Below, piece after piece: positions 45,901 through 55,519 of a stretch of 64,000 nucleotides of DNA. The stretch covers positions 25,713,983 to 25,777,982 of the forward strand of contig NC_034009.1 in assembly GCF_000346465.2 (NCBI RefSeq), in the 5' to 3' direction. How positions within the stretch are numbered: the stretch's first letter is position 1; every line of letters starts with the position of its first letter. Under the pieces are notes generated by a model. The model made no database searches. It was not told where the DNA came from and worked only from the letters and a program-made list of their open reading frames with translations. The DNA is from Prunus persica. Taxonomy: Eukaryota > Streptophyta > Magnoliopsida > Rosales > Rosaceae. The translations under genes and the position numbers were made by a program.

Positions 45901-48568
45901 TTGATCTTATGTATTTAAAGTAGCTTTTTTGGTCTAGCATTCTGTTCTTTTTTTATCTTAAAGAAAATAAACAAAGAATTTAATTAATTATGTCATTTGT
46001 TACAGTTGAACAGAGCACACTGACTTCAAACCATAAGTTATTGCCATCTCCCCCAGCAGTTTCAGCTCTCAAGGCTTCTGCAAAGGTTCTAATTCCGGCC
46101 AAGTCTAAGGAATCTGAGACTGAAGATGTCAGTGAAAAATCCAGTTCCAGTTCACCTGGTAATGTGTTAGGTCTTGCAAATTATGCAAGTGATGATGACG
46201 ATGTAGATGGTGATATTCAGAGTTCTGTTATGCCAAATTCTGGGAAAGATGCTATTCTTCAGCACTCAACTGTCAAAAAGCCTTCAAATGTTAGGCAGGA
46301 TACCACTACAAATGACAGTTCTTTAGTAGGGCTTGAAGAGCACGGTAGAAGTCAGACAATTTTAGAGAGTGATCTGGGCAAAACCAGTTCACTTGAGTCC
46401 AAATATAACAACAGTGCCGCTATTAGTGATATTAGTTATAATAGACAAAAGAATGTTGAAAGTAATGCCGCTAAAAATCTGCCAGATGGAACTACTGCCT
46501 CTAGGCTGAAGGATACTGTAGGCACATTGAAACCTGACCTCCATAAAGAAAATGTCAATGTCAAAAAAACATCAAAAGATGACTCACAAGGTAGGGAGTC
46601 CAGGATGAAACCTGATAAGCATGATCGACATGAGAGTAAAAATAGTTCTGTGACGGACTTCAATAAGGACTTAGAGAGTGGTAAGATTAGGACAGTTGAG
46701 AAGGGTGATGGGAATCGTAGGGGGCATGATGAGAGGCATTCGAGAAAGGAGAGGACAGATGATCGGAATGGCTCAAGAGAAAAGGTGAAGGAGCAAAGTC
46801 TTAAGCCTGTAGAAAAAGCACAGGAATCTGAATCAAGAAAAAGATCTTCCCATGCTGATGACAAAGAGGATAGAAGAGAAACGGAGAGACTCCATAGCTC
46901 TAGTGCTAAAGAAGATAACAACAGAAAAAGGGAACAGGCAAAGGATAAGGAGGATGATAGATCAAGGCGTAAACATTCTACTGACTCAAGCAGGCACAAG
47001 AGAAGGCGCTCCTCTTCTGTTGGCAGTAGGGGTAGAAACAGCAAGGACAACTTGGTTAATCATGCCAATGATTCAAGTGATGAAGCTTCTGATGATTCTA
47101 AAAGGTTCTTCATTGTGATCTTCTGATTACTCATGTTCTATTTATGTTATGTTGTGGCTCATGTACAGTTATGTGCTGCAGGAAGCACTCAAGGAGACGT
47201 AACTTATCACCATCACCTGTCAGGTCTAGGAGAAGGTACCATTTATCAGAAATTTGTGTCCGCTTTTTGTTTCTCTGTTTGCATCGTAAGGTTCAGCCTA
47301 TTGTGTTTTAAATAGCTCTGGAAAAATGAAATTGGTAATATGTTATGGAGATATTACCTTCTTATATCCAACTGAAATCAACATAACTTAAGCATAAGGT
47401 CGTTAGCAGGTTGATGCCAAAGATAGAAGAAACAAAATGAAATGATTTTAAATCCTATTCAGTACCCTCTTGTACTCAATCTGTTCATCTTATGTTCTTT
47501 TGCGGTTTCAATGTGACTGTTGTGTGAGATTGACCCTTCTTTTTTGTCATTTTATTTTTATACTATGCTGTAGATCAAGATATGTTTTTCGGTCAACTAC
47601 ATCTACATTGCATTGATCTTTTTAGTGTTAAATGTTCTAAATCTTTCAGCATTCTCATTCCTGTTGAGGTTTGAGTCATATTCCAGTGACAAGTTTGGAT
47701 GCATGTTAACTGAGTGATTTGACTGACGTAACATTTTGAGGTTATGAAAGTTGTATTATGTGTAGCTCTTTTATTTTGAATTGATTTGCAAGACCAGAAA
47801 TTAAAACTAAAATTAGGAATGAAGAGTAAAAACATATACATGGTTTCATTGTTTGTATATATTAAGTAACTGTGTTGAATTCAATTTCATTTACATATTC
47901 TGGTATTCTGAACATGAATAAAGATCAATCATCTGGATCTCGGTAACCTTTCACACAATGCTGTAGCAAAAACATTATTGTGGAAAGAATAGTGGGCATC
48001 CTGGTTTTTATTCTATGCTGCCCTTTGTCGGATTTACAGTGGGAATTTGTTTTATGTCTAGTTTCAGAACACATGGTAAAGTGCAGTATAAGACAAAAGC
48101 TTAAATCTTTTGGTTTCTCAATCCCTTGTGAGAATTATGACTTTGTCATATAGTTTCTTTACATAGTCATTAGAAGCAGAATAATATGTTCTAATGGCCA
48201 CTCCCTATCCAGTATGACTCTGCAAAAGGCTGAGCATTTCTCTTCCTGAACCATGTATGTATAACTCACCAAATTAGTATCATGGATGTTTTCATTTCTA
48301 GACAAGTTTCGCGGTCTCCACATAGCAAGCATTCTCAGCGCAGGCATTCTCCTTATTCTTCTGTTGATTCCAAAAGGTATGTTGCCATGAAATCTTTGTT
48401 GTGTATTGTTTTTCAGACATATACACGTATGAATAAGCAACTCAGGTGATATTGCCAGGCTTCTGCTTCTATAACTCTAAATCCTTGTATGGTCTGTTTT
48501 AACTGCACTAATTTATATGCAGGGGAAGAAGGTCAAGGTCCAGATCACCTGTACGGCGGCAGAGATGA
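42505..48568 (+). CDS. Pro/Gln-rich nuclear-type protein with RS-like tail (cyclin-related annotation in Arabidopsis)
   Basis: Twelve exons join in frame: 42505-42861, 43176-43227, 43507-43914, 44626-44906, 44982-45185, 45265-45453, 45648-45722, 45803-45869, 46006-47104, 47182-47235, 48302-48376 and 48523-48568. They give 968 residues. Residues 1-120 are Pro/Gln/Tyr-rich with a poly-Gln run. A conserved-looking block begins at ASVPNWLREEIKKAVIT (about 435) and continues through DQVEAARTAAINQEIKRVL and VTDDLFDEIATKVLTEDDL. The long exon 9 is highly charged (Lys/Arg/Glu/Asp/Ser). The C-terminus is Arg/Ser-rich (RRRNLSPSPVRSRRR and GRRSRSRSPVRR), as in splicing-associated proteins. The likely counterpart is Arabidopsis At1g70620, carried as 'cyclin-related' without functional proof (from memory). 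A nuclear role in RNA processing is an inference from composition only. Confidence 0.85.
42875..42954. repeat. Compound (CA)n(CT)n microsatellite
   Basis: A pure CA tract (about 42875-42906) runs directly into a pure CT tract (about 42906-42954), starting 13 bp after the first exon of the Pro/Gln-rich gene. It should be length-polymorphic and is close enough to the donor site to be noted. Confidence 0.95.
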
Positions 48569-49073
48569 TTGGAGCAATGGTCCGCCAAGGATTAAGAGCT
48601 AGACTTATGTTCGTTAGTGGTCTGAAGACTGATGAGTGCTGGAACTGAGTTTCACAACAAAGCCGGTGCAACGTGTGTAGCTACCGCAGTTGAGGACTAT
48701 ACTTCTGTTTCTCTGAATACGAAGTGGGTGTTACTTTGTTGAATGGGTGCATTTAGTCCCGAGGAGAATGGCATGCACGACAGCTTTGAGCCATATGGGT
48801 GATGTGCATGAGCTGATGGTGGATTTTGTAGGAATTATAATCACAGTTTTGTGGCATCACGATTTGTAGTTGTGACCCACATAATTTGTATGTATTGCTC
48901 CAATGTTGTTGGGACGTTGTTTTGTTCAAATCAGCATTGCTGATTTTGTTTCTTTTTGGCATGTGACAAAATAGCAGAATTTTTTTCTTAATTTTCTATT
49001 TATCATTCGACCCAGATGATTATGTGTGATTTTAGTTTAAAGAATATAATGGGGTCTTAACTGACATAATTTT
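48569..49073 (+). other. 3' UTR region of the Pro/Gln-rich gene
   Basis: Presumed 3' untranslated sequence followed by AT-rich spacer up to the LTR element. No other feature is seen. Confidence 0.5.
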
Positions 49074-49078
49074 ACTTC

Positions 49079-49582
49079 TGTTGTAAAATAACTGGGATAT
49101 GTGCGAATATTGAGCTGCACGTAAAGTAGATGAGACACAGTATTTAACGAGGTTCGGCTATGCCTACGTCTCCGGAAAGCAGCAGCAGTAACTTTTCCAC
49201 TATGTAAAATAATAGCGCTACAACTTTAGTGTTTACAATATATGTGGCTCACTAATTTTTCTCTCTTGGAGAAATTTCTCTCCACTCTATTTTTCTCTCT
49301 ACTTACTCACCCTCTTTCTTCCTTCTCTTCCTTTCTTTCTTTCCTCACTCTTTCTTCTCTTCATTTTGGTGTGTCTTACAAGTGATTGAGCAAGCCTATT
49401 TATAGGCAAAGTAAAAGGCTTCTAACGGAGACATAATGATTTCTCCCCAACATTATAATTTCATCTTTTGACTAATCATCCCACTTCTAACACCATCATT
49501 TCTTCTTTTGACTACCATACTCAGCACCATCATTTTTCTTCCATCATTTCTCTTTATGTGGGCTTCACCAATATTATTTACA
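49079..49582. repeat. Left LTR
   Basis: Runs from TGTTG to TTTACA. It contains 'taacgaggttcggctatgcc', a long CT-rich stretch (about 49260-49365), a TATA-like 'tatttatagg' (49399-49408) and ends 'attatttaca'. It matches 54185-54636 over 452 bp. Confidence 0.75.
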
Positions 49583-50169
49583 ACACTCCCCCTTGGAGAC
49601 CACAAATGACATGTCGGTTGCATCATTAAAGATTTGCTTGGAGAAAACCCAATGAGGTAGAAAACTGATGGAATGAAGAAGATTACAGTAATCAGTGCAG
49701 CATAGTTTTGGATGCTCCCCCTGATGAATATCTCCCCCTGATATCTTCATGATTATCTTTTTGGAGCGAAAATCTTTTGGAGTGAGTGGAGGATGTAGCC
49801 ATCAACTATTCATATAGTTGAGTGAGTAAATATATTTCTAGTGAACTATCTCTATGTAAATCATAGAAATTTCCAGAGTCCGCGTTTTCAACAAAATCAG
49901 GGCTATTTGTAAGTTTACTCGAAGCTCTCAGGTATAATTTTTGTGCTACACTATTATTTATACTACTAACCATTGTATAATATATATATATGAAAAGTTG
50001 ATGGTAATATAATATGCTATATCTATTCACTTTTCTATTACTAACTACTAACAAAAATGGACCCTTGGTAATACTAAACATATTATCAGTGAGAGACCGT
50101 TACTAATACTAACATTTTTCTTATTTTATTCGGTGGTGGTTTTAACCCCTTATTTATTTTAATTACTGT

Positions 50170-50760
50170 ATGGTGTAGTTTTATTACCCATACGACAATA
50201 TCTATTTAAAAGGGTGGTGCGGGTTTATCGTCCACGCCTTTACTTTTATTTAAAAGTATGGAGCAGAATTAGTACCCATACAAGCACATTTACTTTATTA
50301 AAATATGATGTGGAATTAACCCTCATACTTTATGAATTTACTTTACTACACATTTACTTTTATTTAAATGTATGGAGCAGAATTAGTGCCCATACAAGCA
50401 TGTTTACTTTATCGCAAATTTAGTTTACTTAAAGTATGATGTGGAATTAACCCTCATACTTTATGAATTTACTTTACCGCACGTTTACTTTTATTTAACG
50501 TATGGTGCGGGTTTATCGTCCATATAGCAAGCAATTTATTTTTTTACTGCACATTTAATTTTATTTAAGATATGGTGCGGAATTAACGTCCATATAGCAA
50601 GAAATTTATTTTATCGCATATTTACTTTTACTTAAAGTATGATGAGGAATTAACCCTCATACTTTATAAATTTACTTTACCGCACGTTTACTTTTATTTA
50701 ACGTATGGTGCGGGTTTATCGTCCATACAAGCAATTCATTTACCAATAATTTAATTTACA
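50170..50760. repeat. Hairpin-forming tandem array of about 64-67 bp units
   Basis: About nine or ten units are aligned by the recurring pattern TATGGTGCGG (or TATGATGTGG), a short spacer, then CCATA or CTCATAC, followed by 'tttactttta'. Each unit contains a small inverted repeat, for example AAAGTATGA with TCATACTTT. Two unit types (ggtgcggg..cgtccata and gatgtggaa..ccctcatac) partly alternate. The array is non-coding. Confidence 0.8.
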
Positions 50761-51978
50761 AGCAATTTATTTTATGGATTAATTGTATGGTATGATGAGT
50801 TTTTTTACAAGGATACAGATCAGAACCAGAAGTTTCTTGATCCTCATCATACAATTACATCAGGACTTGAAGATCCTTGATGATGATATTGATATGAGAG
50901 CTGGCAATCTCTCCAGTACTATATTTGTAAACATGTGATCGGACTTGAGGGTCCTTGATTCTTGATATGTAAATAAGGACATGGAGTTCCTTAAATGATG
51001 TAACAGTATTATATTGGTTAATAGTGCCGTATACATGAAAATAACTGTATTGGCAAATGTACTGTACACATAAATAGTGCCGTATACATGAATAGTGATG
51101 TATGCATAAATATTTACCATTTTGGGTAAACTGTCACTATTCAAAAGGGAACCTGCAGTTCCTTAAACTCATTGATGAGCAATTAAATGAGATGCCAGAA
51201 GTTCCTCAAGATATGGACAATTATGTAAGGGCTTGAAGTCCAGAAATATGTACAGAAAATTGTAAAAATGTCCATACCATGAGAATATGTGATTTTTGCT
51301 TGAGGTTCAAAATCTAACAGTGTTGAGAACCTGAAGTTCCAACAATTAAATGGACAACCCTTGAGGTATTATTGCAAATTGTGGTACGCCACATATTTCT
51401 TTGGCATAAGAGAATGATGAATTTAATAAAGTTCGATTCTGTTATAATCGACACCTCAAGGAAGAAATATATTTTGTGAATTCCGGTTGTTAAGAATACA
51501 CCGTGAAATGGATAATATCAATATAAACCTCAAATGATGAATTGAGGCTCCCCACATATTTTGATATATCTGGGCCGAAAGCACATGGATTCAAATATAT
51601 GAGAAATCCCGAATTTGAGGTTGTGGGTATAATATTAGTTAATGCTCTTCACTACTATATTGCGATATTATCGTAGCTTTTACTCAATTCATATTTCATG
51701 TCTATTTGAAAAAAGGCGAATAAATTCTGAGTTTGTGTTTAGCCCAGGCCAAAAGTTCCGGGCTCCCATACGTTGAAATATGAAATTTGGGAGAGTCGAT
51801 GTGGTTATTTGAACCTATAAGGCACAAGGTTCCAAACCGTCATTTTGAAAAGATGTAAAAACCACAAGTGCAAGTTTAAGAATGTGCGCAATTATTATAA
51901 CAGGCAAGGAGCATACAACATATAGATTTTTTCCACCTGCAATGAAGGTGCAGGCCCTGTAAAATCTATAAAAATACA

Positions 51979-52527
51979 TTATGTTCTGGAAGCCTCTGAA
52001 GGAAGAGGACGACGCCTCTTAAGTTTAGCCATGAGCCTCTCGTGGTCTCCCAAAATTCTTTCATTGGAGACCTGCAGCATGTCTAGCCTTCTCAGTGTAT
52101 CAACAGAGTACGAACTCACCAGTTTCAACAAGGCATTATTCTCTCCTTTAAGTTTCTCAACCTCCTGTTGAGACTCATGAAGCATTCTTTGAAGAGACGA
52201 ATTTTCAGTTGTTAGCCTCTCAACCTCGTTTTCTCTAGCACGCAAACGATCAGCCATGTTAGAAACAGAAGCAGCACTCTGAATGCTAAAAGCCATTGAG
52301 TCATCAATAGCCTCTTCCTCAGATCTCCCTGTCAACAATATTTCATCCATTGGAATAATGAAATTCCTAGCTACTATGACAGCAGTAGCATCATTCATCA
52401 TCACAGAATCATTAACTGTGAGATGACGATTTTGGGATACAAAGGATGGACGCCAAACTTTGGCATCATTGGTAGTTGTGGGAGCATTCAAATTGAAATA
52501 ATTTGGGCAGGAAGAAGAGAAAGCCAT
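51979..52527 (-). CDS. Antisense coiled-coil ORF inside the LTR element
   Basis: An intact frame of 182 residues lies inside the LTR element; sense orientation of the element itself is not established. Residues 1-80 are mixed, with MAFSSSCPNYFNLNAP at the start and a VVARNFIIPMDEILL segment. From about 90 to 165 the sequence is a clear coiled coil (DRLRARENEVERLTTENSSL, SQQEVEKLKGENNALLKL). The end is basic (AKLKRRRPLP), which could act as a nuclear localisation signal. It has no gag zinc knuckle or other retroelement motif that I recognise. A TATA-like CTATAGATA on the minus strand lies about 105 bp upstream (52637-52629). An open frame this long in a decaying repeat suggests recent or continuing selection, or a young insertion. 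Function unknown. Confidence 0.6.
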   Translation of the reverse strand: MAFSSSCPNYFNLNAPTTTNDAKVWRPSFVSQNRHLTVNDSVMMNDATAVIVARNFIIPMDEILLTGRSEEEAIDDSMAFSIQSAASVSNMADRLRARENEVERLTTENSSLQRMLHESQQEVEKLKGENNALLKLVSSYSVDTLRRLDMLQVSNERILGDHERLMAKLKRRRPLPSEASRT

Positions 52528-53639
52528 TTTAAGAAGGTTTAGAAGAAAGTCTTAGAAAAACTAAAGTTTCAGAAAATGAAGGAAGTTGAGTTGAAACGCA
52601 GTTGCTCCAATCAAGTTTTGCAAAGGCAATATCTATAGGAGGAAATATGGCTACAGTTTCCAGGATCCCAATATTATCTCAGATCCCCATATTCTCTTTT
52701 TCTTTTCCAGATTCCAAAACTTCGCGCGGCCTCCATTAATGTTTGTCGGCACTTTCGGCGTTTTCAAGTATTATTTTCGTCAAAGCCGATCTTGCTTTGC
52801 GGATTTCACGGAGCTACTTTTTTTCAAAAGTACCCCGAGAATCTCGCAATTTTCCTATGGTTAATTTGAAATTCACCGGTTCTACCCATTCCTCTTATTT
52901 GTGTATAAATGTGTTACTAACGAAATTTTCTTTGCAGAAGACATCCAGTTTTCTCCAAAACTAGTGATGCGATATCTACTTATTTTTCTTATCAGTAAGC
53001 ACTCAATATGCTCGAGAAGCAAGACTATCTCTGATCATCCATTCAGGAAGCGAGACTATCCCTGATCACGTTTCCGCTACATTAGGAAACTGTGAATGCG
53101 ATCTTATGCTCTAATCTCCGGAAGTCCTTCTAGACTAGGAGAAATGAGAGCTTATTGTCTGCTCCCACCAGCTTCCTTCCCTGATTGCTTATCTTACCTT
53201 GCAATCAATATCACATTTTTTTTGCATTTTTTCTCTTTTTGTAACTCTCTGTTCATAAGAGACTTTATTTCTTTAGAATGAACATCTGAAGAAAGAGTCC
53301 ATGAAGTGATCCTAACTCTGAGGGTTATTTGTTTTGACAGAGGCAAAAGAGTTGTGATTTTTGCTCTTGCAGGATATAACTAGATCATCAAGCGCTACAT
53401 TATATTTACTGGGCCGATACGAGCTTGAATGATACTTGAGAAAAGTTTCTCCCACCTAAGGATGTAAGCAATACTTGTGTTGTTTTATGCTTATATACTT
53501 ATTTGATATTTTATCTTGAAAGGTAACCAAATGGGGAGATAAGTCCGTTCCAAAAGAATGGCTTGTATGTATCCATGAATTATTAACGCAAATTTTACAG
53601 ATTGCAAGTTGGATACATTGATAATACACTGCACAGATT

Positions 53640-53870
53640 AAAGTCCCATAAGAACAGAATATGGGTATAGCAGTGATCAATATGATGCACGCCTGTTGCG
53701 TAGCAAATGATGTGGATTGAAGTCCCGAAAGGACAATCCTTTAACATGTCAATATTGATATTGTGCACGCCTAATGCATAGCAAATTATATGGGTTAAAG
53801 TCCCATAAATTAATTGACATGTATGTACTAATCAGTGGCATGCCTGCAGCATGACAGATATATGGGTTTT
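53640..53870. repeat. Imperfect repeats of about 90 bp inside the LTR element
   Basis: Two to three units share 'gcacgcct..tgc.tagcaaat.at.tgg.tt.aagtccc' (about 53685-53735, 53765-53810 and a weaker third to 53870). Short inverted words CCCATA/TATGGG recur, similar in style to the array at 50170-50760. Confidence 0.6.
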
Positions 53871-54184
53871 AAATGTTCCAACTCCCTAAATGGAGATTTT
53901 CCACGCCCTATGTAAAATAACGCTCCATTGGAGGTTATAATCCACATTCTCACATAATAAAAGCCCCCTGAAGTGGCTTGGGTACCCAAAAGCAAAGAAA
54001 TGCTTATAATTGATGCATGCGCATGCAAATGAGAATGATGGGATCATGAATTGATGAATGACAATTTTTGGTTTTGGAATAGCTACTCAAATTATCAATG
54101 GGCTGTATTAATTGGAACCACGTTCAATTATTAAATGTCGACAATATCATTGGCCAAAATGGAATGAGGTAATTCCATTATAGA

Positions 54185-54636
54185 TGAGACACAGTATTTA
54201 ACGAGGTTCGGCTATGCCTACGTCCCCGGAGAGCAGCAGCAGTAACTTTTCCACTATGTAAAATAATAGGGCTACAACTTTAGTGTTTACAATATATGTG
54301 GCTCACTAATTTTTCTCTCTTGGAGAAATTTCTCTCCACTCTATTTTTCTCTCTACTTACTCACCCTCTTTCTTCCTTCTCTTCCTTTCTTTCTTTCCTC
54401 ACTCTTTCTTCTCTTCATTTTGGTGTGTCTTACAAGTGATTGAGCAAGCCTATTTATAGGCAAAGTAAAAGGCTTCTAACGGAGACATAATGATTTCTCC
54501 TCAACATTATAATTTCATCTTTTGACTAATCATCCCACTTCTAACACCATCATTTCTTCTTTTGACTACCATACTCAACACCATCATTTTTCTTCCATCA
54601 TTTCTCTTTATGTGGGCTTCACCAATATTATTTACA
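54185..54636. repeat. Right LTR
   Basis: Direct repeat of 49131-49582 with about five substitutions and no length change by eye, ending TTTACA next to the ACTTC target duplication. Confidence 0.8.
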
Positions 54637-54641
54637 ACTTC

Positions 54642-55519
54642 TGTTTTCTGAGAGAATTTTAGATCAATTTAAAACCCAAAATAACAAGATGTCAGTGCGT
54701 AACAAGAGATTTTAAGTAAAGAAAAGACTCAAGTGGGACTCAAGGCGACTAGACTGGAGTGCTTTCATCAAATGATGCATGTGGGCTATTCCCATCCCAA
54801 AGGGCGGCCCGATTCGGCTTGGCCTGGTCGGGAAGAGATTCACATAGAGACTATCGCTATCCGGGACTAAAGCTAAAAGCAGAGTTGGAGCTTGGCAATG
54901 CAGTTGATCTTCTTGCAGCTGAGAGAGATGCTGGCATTGAATGAAGCTGATTCCCCCGTATTGGACAGAAAGAACCTTCTATAATGAAGAGTCGGATGTG
55001 AGGGAAAGCCCTCTAGTCGAGATCAAGTGATTAAGAGCAGTTATTTGATTCCCCCATCCTTGTATCGTTAAGTTAGGGTCTCTGTTTGATTTCCCCGCCC
55101 TAGTATCGTTAACGTCAAAAAAGAAAGAAAAGACTTAAGGCTTAAACGACGCCGTAAGGAAAAGAGTGCCGTATGGTTTCGTTGACTATCGCGAGTAGAG
55201 ATATTCAAGAACGCAAATCAAACGTAAAAAGGTGGGCGAAGACCTAGAATGGAATCTGACGTGTGAAAGGCGACAATCTTGGCAACTCACATGGATCCCG
55301 CACGCCCTTGTCCTTGGTGGGAGCGCCACTGGCTGGCTGGTTGGTGTGTTCGTTACTTTTGCAACTCTCTCCTCTTCTCTTCTCTATTTCAGTTAAAGTT
55401 CCATACTTTCATCTTCATTCTCTCTCTCATAGATATATACACACAAAATATATTGAGATATACAATACCAGGCTACTTAGCTCACGATTGTCTCATTGTT
55501 CTCAACAACTCCACATAAA
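54642..55519. other. Spacer and RAY1 leader
   Basis: From about 54700 to 55110 the base composition is more GC-rich and even than its surroundings ('cggcccgattcggcttggcc', 'tcgctatccgggactaaagc'), which could reflect an organellar DNA insertion; this is unproven. The last 200 bases, with CT-rich stretches, are probably the RAY1 promoter and 5' UTR. Confidence 0.35.

Larger units (their letters stand above)
49079..54636. mobile_element. Non-autonomous LTR retroelement, about 5.6 kb
   Basis: The last 452 bp of the left end (49131-49582) and 54185-54636 are direct repeats with about five differences by eye. The outer borders are TG (49079) and CA (54636), flanked by a 5-bp direct repeat ACTTC (49074-49078 and 54637-54641), as expected for LTR insertion. 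The first 52 bp of the left LTR (49079-49130) have no clear match before 54185, so the right LTR start is altered. No gag, protease, integrase or reverse transcriptase frame is found, and no standard tRNA-Met primer site follows the left LTR. The interior holds a hairpin array, an antisense ORF and other repeats. It resembles a LARD-type element that must be mobilised in trans. Confidence 0.75.

Noticed and set aside
46436..47050. Minus-strand 204-codon Ser/Leu-rich frame
   Set aside because: It is the antisense of the charged exon 9 of the Pro/Gln-rich gene.
49131..54636. Reading the 452-bp direct repeats as a simple segmental duplication
   Set aside because: The TG/CA borders and ACTTC target duplication outside the pair fit LTR insertion better.
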